This document shows positions 48,705 through 57,268 of a DNA stretch of 64,000 bases, piece by piece (positions within the stretch are counted from its first letter, which is position 1; every line of letters begins with the position of its first letter). The position numbers and the translations under genes are program-made. The notes under the pieces were generated by a model. It was not told the DNA's origin. It saw only the letters and a list, made by a program, of their open reading frames with translations, and did not search any database. The stretch is from Sphingobium xanthum (lineage in GTDB: Bacteria; Pseudomonadota; Alphaproteobacteria; Sphingomonadales; Sphingomonadaceae). Where the stretch lies: assembly GCF_019737615.1 (NCBI RefSeq), contig NZ_JAHKKS010000005.1, positions 62,001 through 126,000 of the forward strand. Direction: 5' to 3'.

Positions 48705-50134
48705 ACGGCGCACTCGCGCGCGACCGTGACATCGTCGAAGGGCAGGACGCGCTCGCCGATGATCTGGCCCTGTTCATGGCCTTTCCCGGCGAGCAGGACG
48801 ATATCGTCCGCGCCGGCTTCCGCGATGGCGGCGGCAATGGCGGCCCGGCGTCCGCCGATCTCGCGCGCGCCGGGCGCGCCGGCCATGATCGCCGAGCGGA
48901 TCACCTGCGGGTCCTCGCTGCGCGGATTGTCGTCGGTCACGATCACCACGTCGCTGAGCTCGCTCGCGACGCGGCCCATGAGCGGCCGCTTGCCCGCGTC
49001 GCGATCGCCGCCGGCGCCGAACAGGGTGATGAGGCGGCCCCTGGTGTGCGGGCGCAGGGCCTCGATCGCGGCCTGCAGGCCGTCGGGCGTGTGCGCATAG
49101 TCCACATAGACGGGCGCGCCGGTCCTGGTGATGACGGCGCGCTCGAGGCGGCCGCGCACGGGCTGAACCCGTGGCAGGAGGCCGAGCACCGCCTTGAGGC
49201 TGCCGCCGGTCGCCAGCACCAGCCCGGTCGCGGTCAGCGCATTAGCGGCCTGATAGGCGCCGATCAGGGGCAGCTCGATCTTGTGCGTCGCGCCTTCGGC
49301 TTCGATCATCAGCGTCTGGCCGAGCTGGGTGGGCGTGCGGCTCACCAGTTTGAGCGTTTCGCCCTTCGTTCCGACGGTGATAAGCTTCAACTTGCGAAGC
49401 AGCACATGTTCGATGACCGCGCCGGAATAGTCCTCGTCATCGGCCCAAACCACCGCTGTCGCGTCGCTCGCGAGCACCTCGTCGAAGAGGCGCATCTTGG
49501 CAGCGAAATACATGTCCATCGTGCCGTGGTAATCGAGATGGTCGCGCGTCAGATTGGTGAAGGCGCCGACGGCGACGCGCAGCCCCTCGCTGCGGAATTG
49601 CGCAAGGCCGTGGCTGGAGGCTTCGTAGGCGACGTGGCTGACACCTTCCCTGGCGAGGCCGGCCATGTTGGCGAGGAAGGTCACGATGTCGGGCGTGGTC
49701 AGGCCGGTCGAGACCTGATCGACCGAGGTCGTGACGCCGAGCGTGCCGATCGAGGCCGAGCTATGGCCGAGCATGCGCCAGAGCTGGCGGGTCAGCTCGA
49801 CGGTCGAGGTCTTGCCGTTCGTGCCGGTGACGGCGACGACCGTCTCCGGGAACGGCGCGTAATAGCGCGCGGCAAGGCTGGAGAAGAGCCGGCGCGGCTC
49901 ATCGCTCGCGATGTGGAGGGCGCCCTCAACCTTCGCTTCCGGGCGCGCGACAATTGCCACCGCGCCGGCACTGACGGCTGCGGGAATATAGTCCTCGCCG
50001 TTCACGCGAGCGCCCTGGAATGCACCGAAGATCGTCCCCGGCGCCACCTTGCGGTGATCGATGGCGAACCCCGTCACGGCGGGATCGTGAGCGGCGTCGA
50101 CCTGCTGAGGGGCAAGTGCTGAGAGACGCATCAT
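48701..50134 (-). CDS. murE: UDP-N-acetylmuramoyl-L-alanyl-D-glutamate--2,6-diaminopimelate ligase
   Basis: Adds meso-diaminopimelate. 477 residues from ATG 50134, with AAGGAG upstream and an ATGA overlap with ftsI. ATP loop TGTNGKTSTVEL, STGLTTPD for the UDP-MurNAc peptide, AYEASSHGL, and DDNPRSEDP, the signature that selects meso-diaminopimelate rather than lysine. The window's peptidoglycan is therefore of the DAP type. Confidence 0.97.
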   Translation of the reverse strand: MMRLSALAPQQVDAAHDPAVTGFAIDHRKVAPGTIFGAFQGARVNGEDYIPAAVSAGAVAIVARPEAKVEGALHIASDEPRRLFSSLAARYYAPFPETVVAVTGTNGKTSTVELTRQLWRMLGHSSASIGTLGVTTSVDQVSTGLTTPDIVTFLANMAGLAREGVSHVAYEASSHGLAQFRSEGLRVAVGAFTNLTRDHLDYHGTMDMYFAAKMRLFDEVLASDATAVVWADDEDYSGAVIEHVLLRKLKLITVGTKGETLKLVSRTPTQLGQTLMIEAEGATHKIELPLIGAYQAANALTATGLVLATGGSLKAVLGLLPRVQPVRGRLERAVITRTGAPVYVDYAHTPDGLQAAIEALRPHTRGRLITLFGAGGDRDAGKRPLMGRVASELSDVVIVTDDNPRSEDPQVIRSAIMAGAPGAREIGGRRAAIAAAIAEAGADDIVLLAGKGHEQGQIIGERVLPFDDVTVARECAV

Positions 50135-51888
50135 TCGCTCTCCTTGTCCCCTTCCACGAGCGGCTTCAACTCCGAAATGTCGATGTCGCGATTGGCTTCG
50201 GGGAAGACACCGAGGAGCGGCCCTGCACGTGCGACGAACGACTTCACCACGGGCGCTGCCGTGTAGGCCGCGGTGCGCACGCCGGGGGTGCGCGAGCTGC
50301 CCTGCGGCTCGTCCATCATCACGACGACGACGTAGCGCGGATCTTCCATCGGGAAGGCGGAGGCAAAGGTCGAGACCAGCGAGCGGCGGGCATAGCCACC
50401 GTCCTTGGGCTTTTCGGCCGTGCCGGTCTTGCCGCCGACGCGGTAGCCCACGGCATCGGCATTGCGGCCGGTGCCGGTCTGCACGATCATGCGCAAGAGC
50501 TGACGCATGCGGGCGCTGGTCTCCTCGGAGAAGATGCGGCGCGCCTCGATCTTCTCGCCCGGCTTGCGCTTGATCACCGTCGCGGGATGCCAGACGCCGC
50601 CGTTGACCAGCGCGGCATAGGCGCTCGCAAGATGCATGGGCGTGACGGCAATGCCATGGCCATAGGCTGTGGTCATGATCGTCGTGCGATACCATTTGCC
50701 GGGGAACAGCGTTCCGGCCTGCTCGCGCAGCTCGATCGTCGCCGGCCGATCGAACTCCATCGAGCGATAGGCTTTTTCGAGCGGCTTCTGGCCCATCTCG
50801 TCAGCAATGCGCGCGGTCACGATGTTGGAGGAATGCAGCAGCGCCTCCGGCACGTTCAGCCAGCGGCCAAGCGGATGATCGTCGCGAATGCTGAACCCGC
50901 CGACCTGAAGCGGCGCGGTTGCGTCGTAGCGTTTGGCCATGCTGACGATGATCCCGGCGTCCATGGCCGCCGCGAAGGACAGCGGCTTGAAGGTGGAACC
51001 AAGCTCGTAACGCGCCTGCACGACACGATTGCACCGCGGCGACATGTCGCAGGTGATCTTGCCGGGATAAAGCTTGCCATCCTTCCCAACCACCGGCGGC
51101 GGGCTCGGGATGGGATCGATGCGGTTGGGATTGAAGGTCGGCAGCGAGGCCATGGCGATCACTTCGCCGGTCCGCGAATCCAGCACGAGACCGACGGCGC
51201 CCTTCGCCTTCTGATCCTCCATGCCATAAATAAGCTCATCCTCGAGCGCCGCCTGAACGCGGGAATCCATCGAGAGCTGCAACGGCTGGCCACGCATGTT
51301 GAGATCGACGAGACGATCGTTGAAGGCGCGTTCCACGCCCATGGCGCCGTGACCATCGCGATTAACGAAGCCGATAAGATGCGCCGCCATCGTGCGCTGC
51401 GGATAGAGCCGCTCTGGCTCTCGGGGGAACTCGATGCCGACCTCGCCCAGCGCGTTCACGGCCGCGACTTCCCTGGGCAGGGCGCGCGTGCGCAGATAGT
51501 TCCATTGCCCGCCCGAGGTGAGCAGCTTGTAGAAATGGCCGACCGTCTGGTCGGGAAAGATGCCGTGCAGCTTCTCGGCCAGCTCGCGCGGATCGCCGAG
51601 CAGGCGGTCGCGGCGCACGGCGATCGCATAGCCATCGATATCGCGCGCGAGCGGCACGCCATTGCGGTCGACGATGTCGGCGCGGTGCGGAACCGGGATC
51701 GGGCTGATGGAGCGCTCGGCCTGGGTGGCGGCGGCGACACCCATCCAAACCATCTTGCCTGCCATCACCGTCGAGATTGCGACGAAGATGAGCAGGACAA
51801 GCATGATGCGCCCATGCGCAACGGAAGCGAGATCGAGCTGTTCGCGGTGACCCGTGCGCGATTCCGGTCGCGCGATGATTGTGGCCAT
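50131..51888 (-). CDS. ftsI: Septal peptidoglycan transpeptidase FtsI (penicillin-binding protein)
   Basis: Cross-links septal peptidoglycan with FtsW. 585 residues: short cytoplasmic tail, one membrane segment (about 28-50), a pedestal domain with RADIVDRNGVPLAR, then the transpeptidase with Ser298-x-x-Lys301 in LGSTFKP, Ser353-Ser-Asn355 and Lys487-Thr-Gly. A 30-residue insertion (about 258-290) just before the active serine carries Cys280 and Cys286, which could form a periplasmic disulphide. Shares one base with the ftsL stop. Confidence 0.97.
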   Translation of the reverse strand: MATIIARPESRTGHREQLDLASVAHGRIMLVLLIFVAISTVMAGKMVWMGVAAATQAERSISPIPVPHRADIVDRNGVPLARDIDGYAIAVRRDRLLGDPRELAEKLHGIFPDQTVGHFYKLLTSGGQWNYLRTRALPREVAAVNALGEVGIEFPREPERLYPQRTMAAHLIGFVNRDGHGAMGVERAFNDRLVDLNMRGQPLQLSMDSRVQAALEDELIYGMEDQKAKGAVGLVLDSRTGEVIAMASLPTFNPNRIDPIPSPPPVVGKDGKLYPGKITCDMSPRCNRVVQARYELGSTFKPLSFAAAMDAGIIVSMAKRYDATAPLQVGGFSIRDDHPLGRWLNVPEALLHSSNIVTARIADEMGQKPLEKAYRSMEFDRPATIELREQAGTLFPGKWYRTTIMTTAYGHGIAVTPMHLASAYAALVNGGVWHPATVIKRKPGEKIEARRIFSEETSARMRQLLRMIVQTGTGRNADAVGYRVGGKTGTAEKPKDGGYARRSLVSTFASAFPMEDPRYVVVVMMDEPQGSSRTPGVRTAAYTAAPVVKSFVARAGPLLGVFPEANRDIDISELKPLVEGDKESE

Positions 51889-52523
51889 CAGGGCACCTTG
51901 CCCCCGCCGCCCAGCAGCTTCTCGTCCAAGAGAGCGAGGCGCGCCGCCTTGCGCGCAGCCGGATCGGGCTGACCGGCCGGCTTGATGAACTTGTCGGCCA
52001 CGGGCGTCTTCGGCTTGGCATCCGTCTTGACCGAGACCGGGCGCGGCTCGGCGGCCGAGGCGGTGCGAATGAGCGCGAACTCGGACGATGCAGGGCGCGG
52101 AGCTTCAGCCTGGGCGGGCTTGCTTGCCGCCGGCTTCTCGGCCGGGGCGGCGGCTGCGGGCTGCGGCGCGACCGGCGAGGCCATGGCCGTCATGACCGGC
52201 GGCGGCGCATAGCCGTTGCCGGCCGGCGCGATCCGGTCGAGATTGGCCAGTGCGCGCTCGTGCGGCAGATACTGGTCAGGCGCGGGCACATAAAGCTTGA
52301 ACGAGTCATGGTTCCACGCGGCAAGCTGACGCATGCTGCCGCGCGCGCCGAACTCCGCCTCCAGATAGCGGATTTCCGCGCGGGTCCAGCGGATCTGATC
52401 GATCATGTGATGCACGGCGTTACGTTCGGTCGCGACGCGCAGGCTGATCAGATAGGCCGCAAGGGCCCCTGCCGCGACGACAAGGATCCACATGATCGAT
52501 TGCAGGCGCTTGATGGCAATCAT
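51888..52523 (-). CDS. ftsL: FtsL-like bitopic division protein with long C-terminal tail
   Basis: Position between rsmH and ftsI, a membrane segment at residues 9-29 and an adjoining heptad-like helix (MIDQIRWTRAEIRYLEAEFG) fit FtsL, which forms a complex with FtsB and FtsQ and activates FtsWI. The WNHDSFKLYVP stretch is like the segment after the coiled coil. At 211 residues it is about twice the usual size, because of an Ala/Pro/Lys-rich tail (about 105-200). Assignment is by position and layout; sequence similarity in FtsL is always weak. Confidence 0.82.
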   Translation of the reverse strand: MIAIKRLQSIMWILVVAAGALAAYLISLRVATERNAVHHMIDQIRWTRAEIRYLEAEFGARGSMRQLAAWNHDSFKLYVPAPDQYLPHERALANLDRIAPAGNGYAPPPVMTAMASPVAPQPAAAAPAEKPAASKPAQAEAPRPASSEFALIRTASAAEPRPVSVKTDAKPKTPVADKFIKPAGQPDPAARKAARLALLDEKLLGGGGKVP

Positions 52524-53497
52524 GAGCGTGCTCCCACACGGTTCCAGGCTGGTGCATCGGTCCGCACGGCGCTGCGCAGGGTCGCGGAGCGGGCACGGGG
52601 GTTGCGGTCGAGTTCCGCGTCGCCGGGACGAACGGCGCGGGCAGGCTTGCCGAAGGTCGGGGCGCGGCGCTGCGCGGTTTCGGGGCGATGGCGCGAGCCA
52701 CCCGCCTCCTGGCCGCTGCGCGCACGGAAGAAGCTCTTGACGATCCGGTCCTCGAGCGAATGGAACGTCACGATGGCGAGACGGCCGCCGGGGCGCAGCA
52801 CGGCTTCAGCCGCATCGAGCCCGCGCTCCAGCGCGTCGAGCTCGGCATTCAGGAAAATTCGGATCGCCTGAAAGGTCTTGGTCGCCGGATCGGTCTTTTC
52901 GCCCGGACGCTTGCCGATAGCGCGATGCACGGCCTTCACCAGATCGCCCGTCGTCGCGAGCGGACGCGCCGCGACGATCGCCCGCGCGACCCGGCGCGAC
53001 TGACGCTCCTCACCGTAGAGATAGAGGATGTCCGCCAGCTCGCCCTCGTCGATGCGATTGAGCAACTCGGCCGCCGTCTCGCCGGACTGGCTCATCCGCA
53101 TATCCAGAGGGGCATCCGGAAAGCGGAAAGCAAAGCCACGACGCTCGCGATCGAGCTGCATGGAGGACACGCCGATGTCGAGCGTCACGCCATCGACAGC
53201 CTCGATGCCGGCCTCGGCAAGCAGCGCGTCCATCTCGGCGAAATTGCCCTGGACGAGCATGATCGCGCCGTCGCTCGCGGCGATGATGGACTGCGCCTCG
53301 GCAATAGCGTCCGGATCCTGATCAATCGCGAAGACGCTGGCGCCGCGCAGCGCCATGGCGCGGCTATACCCGCCGGCTCCGAAGGTGCCATCGACATGAC
53401 GCTCGCCAGGGGCAATGGCGAGCGCGTCGAGGACTTCGGTGAGCAGCACGGGCAGGTGCGGCTCGGCCGGCGGGACCGCGGGGACAGGCGGAGTCAT
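52520..53497 (-). CDS. rsmH: 16S rRNA (cytosine(1402)-N4)-methyltransferase
   Basis: Methylates N4 of C1402 in the decoding centre. 325 residues. HLPVLLTEVLDAL, the SAM-binding VDGTFGAGGYSRAM, LDIGVSSMQLD, GFAFRFPDAPLDMRM and IVTFHSLEDRIVK are diagnostic. The C-terminal part is basic. Overlaps mraZ and ftsL by ATGA. Confidence 0.97.
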   Translation of the reverse strand: MTPPVPAVPPAEPHLPVLLTEVLDALAIAPGERHVDGTFGAGGYSRAMALRGASVFAIDQDPDAIAEAQSIIAASDGAIMLVQGNFAEMDALLAEAGIEAVDGVTLDIGVSSMQLDRERRGFAFRFPDAPLDMRMSQSGETAAELLNRIDEGELADILYLYGEERQSRRVARAIVAARPLATTGDLVKAVHRAIGKRPGEKTDPATKTFQAIRIFLNAELDALERGLDAAEAVLRPGGRLAIVTFHSLEDRIVKSFFRARSGQEAGGSRHRPETAQRRAPTFGKPARAVRPGDAELDRNPRARSATLRSAVRTDAPAWNRVGARS

Positions 53498-53991
53498 GCC
53501 TGGCTCCCCCGCTTGGACTTGAGCTCCTCAAGGAACATCTCGCATTCCTCGATGGCGAGCAGATTGGTCTTGTTGACTTCCAGAAAGCGCTCCGGCGCCC
53601 AGAGCTGCGCGAAGCGGCCACCGCCGACGATGAAGATGCCATCGGTGATGCCAAAGAGCCGCTTGAAAGCCGGGGGCAGGCTGAAGCGGCCGCCGGAGTC
53701 GATCGTCACGGTACGGACCGTGCTCCAGAAATCGACACCTTCGGGATCCTGATCGAAATCGGCAGCGGAGCGGGGAGCCGCGGTCTCGGCCGCCTTGGCG
53801 GAATAGTCGTCGATTGCCTTTTTACCGAACAAAGTGAGGCACTTGTTGCTGGCGGCATCGCCACGGACGAGCATCGAGCCGGGCTCTTCACTCTGGGCGC
53901 TCAGAATAGCGCGGAACGAGACCGGCAGCGCGAAGCGCCCCTTCCCATCCAGAGCACTGGCTCCGCTACCCATGAAAGACGCCGACGACAC
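53494..53991 (-). CDS. mraZ: Transcriptional regulator MraZ
   Basis: DNA-binding regulator of the dcw operon, forming ring oligomers in known cases. 165 residues from GTG 53991, which has GGGAG ten bases upstream; ATG 53973 is an alternative with a poorer site. Two AbrB-like SpoVT repeats: ASALDGKGRFALPVSFRAIL and TVTIDSGGRFSLPPAFKRLF. It is the first gene of the coupled series, so its initiation sets the rate for the cluster. TGGGA repeats lie about 150 bases upstream. Confidence 0.95.
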   Translation of the reverse strand: MSSASFMGSGASALDGKGRFALPVSFRAILSAQSEEPGSMLVRGDAASNKCLTLFGKKAIDDYSAKAAETAAPRSAADFDQDPEGVDFWSTVRTVTIDSGGRFSLPPAFKRLFGITDGIFIVGGGRFAQLWAPERFLEVNKTNLLAIEECEMFLEELKSKRGSQA

Positions 53992-54122
53992 CCGCTGAGG
54001 ACTCCCTGTCGTGCGCACGTGTTTCTTCGCCCCGGAAACCGCCTCTGGCTCCGGCAAACAGACTCGCAAAGACTACGAGCGCCCCTGACCCGCATTGTTA
54101 GCAGGAGCCGAGGGGGGATGAA

Positions 54123-54168
54123 AGGGAGAATCTTGGGAAAGATGGGATGAGATGGGAAAATCTTGGGC
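54123..54168. promoter_or_regulatory. Tandem TGGGN repeats upstream of mraZ (MraZ-box-like)
   Basis: On the plus strand: AGGGA 54123, TGGGA 54134, TGGGA 54143, TGGGA 54153, TGGGC 54164, spaced 9 to 11 bases, close to one helical turn. TGGGN direct repeats are the reported MraZ target in E. coli. Here they read opposite to mraZ transcription. A possible extended -10 for mraZ (TGCTAACAAT on the minus strand) lies nearer the gene at about 54093-54102. Confidence 0.55.
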
Positions 54169-54171
54169 GCT

Positions 54172-55491
54172 TCACCCCGTATCCAAATTCGTATCGCTTC
54201 TGTTCCACCTATGATCCATCTTCGTATCAATCTTCGACTGGGAAAAGCTGGGTTGGCGCGCCACCAACATGCGGGCCATTGCGAGTGCGAGGAGCAGCAG
54301 AAGGGCCATGCGCAGGCCGGTCACGAGGCGGTCCTGATTGACGATCCAGATGTCGCTCGATTCGACTCGGGGAACATCCGGCTGGAGCCAGGACAGCAGC
54401 GTCGTGACCGCGTCGCTGGTCCAGGCCGCGCGGTCATGCGGCGCGCCGGGATCGAGCGTCCAGAGCCTGTCGTTGATCCAGTCGGCGTCGGCGACGAGGC
54501 GCGCCTGCCCCTTCCCGACCCGACAGACAGCGACGAGGCCATCTTCCTCGAAGCGGCAGGCGACATCACTCTTGCCGGTCGCGGTGAAGCGTGAGGCGCC
54601 GGTGAGCTGGAGCAGTGCGCCATCTGCAAGGACATAGCGGACGACCGGGTCGCTCTCGGCCGGATATTGCTCGGGTTCCAGTCCGATGCCCCAATGGGCG
54701 AGCAGCGGATCGAGCAGGCTGGTCAGTGGGGCGCGGTGCGGATGGCCGAGCGGGCGCGGATCGGGCCAGTGCAGCAGCGGATCGGCGAGAATCAGCGCCT
54801 GCCCGCCCCGGCGCACCCAGGCATCGAGGGCGACCAGCTCCTCGGGCGCGAGCTGGCGTGGCTGGGCAACGAGGATCTGCTTCATCGGCGCGAGGCTGGC
54901 TGCATCGACATGATCGATGGGGCGCAGATCGCGGTGACGCGCCAGCGCTTGCCAGAGCGGCGACGTGCGACCCGCGCCGCTCAGCGGGTCACCCTGCTCC
55001 GCTACCGCGAGGGCCGGGCCGTAAAGGGGCAGCGCGGTAACGACGCCTGCCATGGGCAGAGGACCCGGCTGCGCCCGCGGGAGATCGTGCGGCACGGCAG
55101 CCCAGCGGCCGAGCGCGAGGATCAGGAAGAGGGCGGCGAGCATGGGCCAACGGGTAGATGGCGCACGGGTCAGCGCCCATAGCGCGGCGGCGGCAGTCGC
55201 GGCCAAAGTGGCGGCGAGGATGGCGAGACCAGTCAAGGGCATGCTCGTTGCGGCGAGGAGGATGAGCAGCGCCGGCGGCAGGGCGATCAGCGCCCAGACG
55301 GCCGCGACGGAGGGCCATGCGATGACGCGGCCCTCGATGAGCAGCAGGGCGATCAGCGCCCCGGCGCCGGGCAGCAGCCAGTCGAGCGGATCGAGCCGGC
55401 CCGTGCGCAGGGCCGAGCCGGTCAGGCCGAGCAGCAGGGCGGCGCCCCCGAGAAGCAGGGCGGTCAGCAAGGGCAAGAGGCGGCGCGCCAT
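54172..55491 (-). CDS. GldG-like / ABC-type auxiliary domain membrane protein
   Basis: 439 residues. Four to five hydrophobic segments at the N-terminus (about 5-130), a soluble domain (about 150-385), and one last membrane segment (about 395-413). The soluble part has IDHVDAASLAPMKQILVAQP and LDAWVRRGGQALILADPLL, typical of the GldG / ABC_transp_aux fold of ABC exporters. No ATPase or permease gene is adjacent, so a partner is not evident. The C-terminal tail after the last segment is polar (SKIDTKMDHRWNRSDTN). Confidence 0.75.
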   Translation of the reverse strand: MARRLLPLLTALLLGGAALLLGLTGSALRTGRLDPLDWLLPGAGALIALLLIEGRVIAWPSVAAVWALIALPPALLILLAATSMPLTGLAILAATLAATAAAALWALTRAPSTRWPMLAALFLILALGRWAAVPHDLPRAQPGPLPMAGVVTALPLYGPALAVAEQGDPLSGAGRTSPLWQALARHRDLRPIDHVDAASLAPMKQILVAQPRQLAPEELVALDAWVRRGGQALILADPLLHWPDPRPLGHPHRAPLTSLLDPLLAHWGIGLEPEQYPAESDPVVRYVLADGALLQLTGASRFTATGKSDVACRFEEDGLVAVCRVGKGQARLVADADWINDRLWTLDPGAPHDRAAWTSDAVTTLLSWLQPDVPRVESSDIWIVNQDRLVTGLRMALLLLLALAMARMLVARQPSFSQSKIDTKMDHRWNRSDTNLDTG

Positions 55492-55506
55492 GGCGGCGAA
55501 GCGCGC

Positions 55507-55836
55507 TCAGTTGGCGGGCTGGTTCGGGTCGCGGTCCATGCGCTCGCGGAGGCGCGGATCGGGCTCGAGATCGGGCACGGAGGGAGCGGCGGTGTCGGCC
55601 GTCGGCGTCACACCGAGATCGGCGAGCGGCTCATTGTCGGCCGCAGGCGAATTGGAAACCTGGACCGGCTTGATTGCCTCGGCCGCAGCGGTCGCGTCTA
55701 TGGCTTCGGTCCGCACCTTCTGGACGACCAGATTGGCAAGCGTGACGATCAGCAGCACGGCGGCCAAGCCGACCAGACCGATCTGGACGCGCTGAAGTTC
55801 TTCGCGATGTGCTCTCAAATCATTCCTTTGGGGCAT
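55507..55836 (-). CDS. Small single-pass membrane protein
   Basis: 109 residues from ATG 55836, with GGGAG nine bases upstream. One membrane segment (about 18-38, QIGLVGLAAVLLIVTLANL) after a charged cytoplasmic start (RNDLRAHREELQRV); the periplasmic tail is acidic and Pro/Ala-rich, ending RERMDRDPNQPAN. Family not recognised by name. Probably cotranscribed with the GldG-like gene 15 bases downstream. Confidence 0.72.
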   Translation of the reverse strand: MPQRNDLRAHREELQRVQIGLVGLAAVLLIVTLANLVVQKVRTEAIDATAAAEAIKPVQVSNSPAADNEPLADLGVTPTADTAAPSVPDLEPDPRLRERMDRDPNQPAN

Positions 55837-55890
55837 TGCCCACTCCCGACCGACCTGCATGCCCATCGGGCAATCGGTCGTCCCAAGCCT

Positions 55891-56877
55891 CTAGTTGGAG
55901 AGCCAGGGCAGCGGCGTCAAGCCCTTGGAGATCAGCCACTCGCGATTGTACAGGGTCGAGAGGTAGCGCAGACCCGTGTCGCACAGGATGGTGACGACGC
56001 GGCTGCCCGGCCCCAACTGGCGGCCAAGCTCGACCGCGCCGGCAACGTTGATGCCGGTCGACAGGCCGACGCACAACCCCTCGCCCATCAGCTTCTCGAC
56101 CCAGAGCAGGCCGTCCGCGTCCGAAATACGGAACTGCGTGTCGATCGGCGCGCCATCCAGATTGGCTGTGATGCGGCCCTGGCCGATGCCTTCGGCGACC
56201 GACGAGCCTTCCGACTTGAGCTCGCCATGCGCATACCAGTTGTAGAGCGCGGCGCCATGCGGGTCGCTGAGCGCGATGGTGATCTTCTCGTTCTTCTCCT
56301 TGAGGCCGAGCCCCACGCCGGCGATCGTGCCGCCGGTGCCCGCCGCGCAGGTGAAGCCGTCGATCCTGCCATCCATCTGCGCCCAGATCTCCTCGGACGT
56401 GCCGAGGATATGCGCCTTGCGATTGGCGATATTGTCGAACTGGTTGGCCCAGATGGCGTTCTCGGTTTCCTCGGCGATGCGGCGCGAGGTGTGAACGAAA
56501 TGGCCGGGATTCGAATAGGGCGCGGCGGGGACGAGGACCAGCTCGGCGCCGAGCGCGCGCAGCGTGTCCATCTTCTCGCGGCTCTGCGTCTCGGGCATGA
56601 CGATGATCGTCCTGTAACCCTTGGCATTGCCGACCAGCGCGAGGCCGATGCCGGTATTGCCCGCCGTCCCCTCGACGATCGTGCCGCCGGGCTGAAGCTG
56701 GCCCTTCTCCTCGGCATCCTCGACAATGGAGAGCGCAGCGCGATCCTTGACCGAGGCGCCGGGGTTCATGAACTCGCATTTGCCGTAGATTTCGGCGCCG
56801 CTGGCCTCGGACGGACCCGCGAGGCGCACGAGAGGCGTGTTGCCGATCAGGGAAAGTGTGTTCTGGTGAACGGTCAT
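55891..56877 (-). CDS. cysK: Cysteine synthase A
   Basis: PLP enzyme that makes cysteine from O-acetylserine and sulfide. 328 residues. NPGASVKDRAALSI holds the PLP lysine at residue 44, EGTAGNTGIGLALVG the substrate loop, and AAGTGGTIAGVG the phosphate-binding loop. LSTGINVAGAVELGRQL and the TILCDTGLRYLSTLYN near the end are typical. The EGTAGNTG rather than EATSGNTG variant occurs in a branch also seen among alphaproteobacteria. A promoter is expected in the 391-base gap upstream. Confidence 0.94.
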   Translation of the reverse strand: MTVHQNTLSLIGNTPLVRLAGPSEASGAEIYGKCEFMNPGASVKDRAALSIVEDAEEKGQLQPGGTIVEGTAGNTGIGLALVGNAKGYRTIIVMPETQSREKMDTLRALGAELVLVPAAPYSNPGHFVHTSRRIAEETENAIWANQFDNIANRKAHILGTSEEIWAQMDGRIDGFTCAAGTGGTIAGVGLGLKEKNEKITIALSDPHGAALYNWYAHGELKSEGSSVAEGIGQGRITANLDGAPIDTQFRISDADGLLWVEKLMGEGLCVGLSTGINVAGAVELGRQLGPGSRVVTILCDTGLRYLSTLYNREWLISKGLTPLPWLSN

Positions 56878-57268
56878 CGCCGCTTGACCTAGGATGCCTG
56901 CGGACGGACGGCAAGCAAGAGATAGACCGGGCCGGTGAAGGCTGGGTTTTGGCCGGGGGTGGTTGCGGGCGGCCGGGTGGCGAGGCGCCCTGATCGGACG
57001 GCTCGATCAGAAGCGGGTAAAATGATGCCCGAAGGTTCGGAAAGTTCGGGAGTGCCCGCATAAAATAACGGCCTTTCGATCGAGAAATACGATCAGTCCG
57101 GCGATGAGAAAGAGCGTGCTGACGCTGCCATTGGATGAAGGATGTAGGAAAGGGTTTTGTGGGCGTTGCGGCCGATCGCAAACGAATTTCTCCCAAGGCT
57201 GCGTGGTGAGGAATTGCGTGGCGGAGAAGGTTCAGGAAAATTTACCCTGTCCATGCTATGCGCGCGAC
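56878..57268. other. Divergent intergenic region of cysK and the SleB-type gene
   Basis: No gene seen. It holds an inverted repeat CCCGAA (57028-57033) / TTCGGG (57045-57050), with two GTTCGG direct repeats inside, about 150 bases upstream of cysK. The frame of the downstream gene stays open to about 57104 with several cysteines, but without a better start. AT-rich bases at 57060-57090 may hold a promoter. Confidence 0.45.

Noticed and set aside
50020..51972. A 650-codon plus-strand open frame opposite ftsI and the murE start
   Set aside because: Low-complexity Arg/His/Gly product and complete overlap with well-supported dcw genes; a codon-bias shadow.
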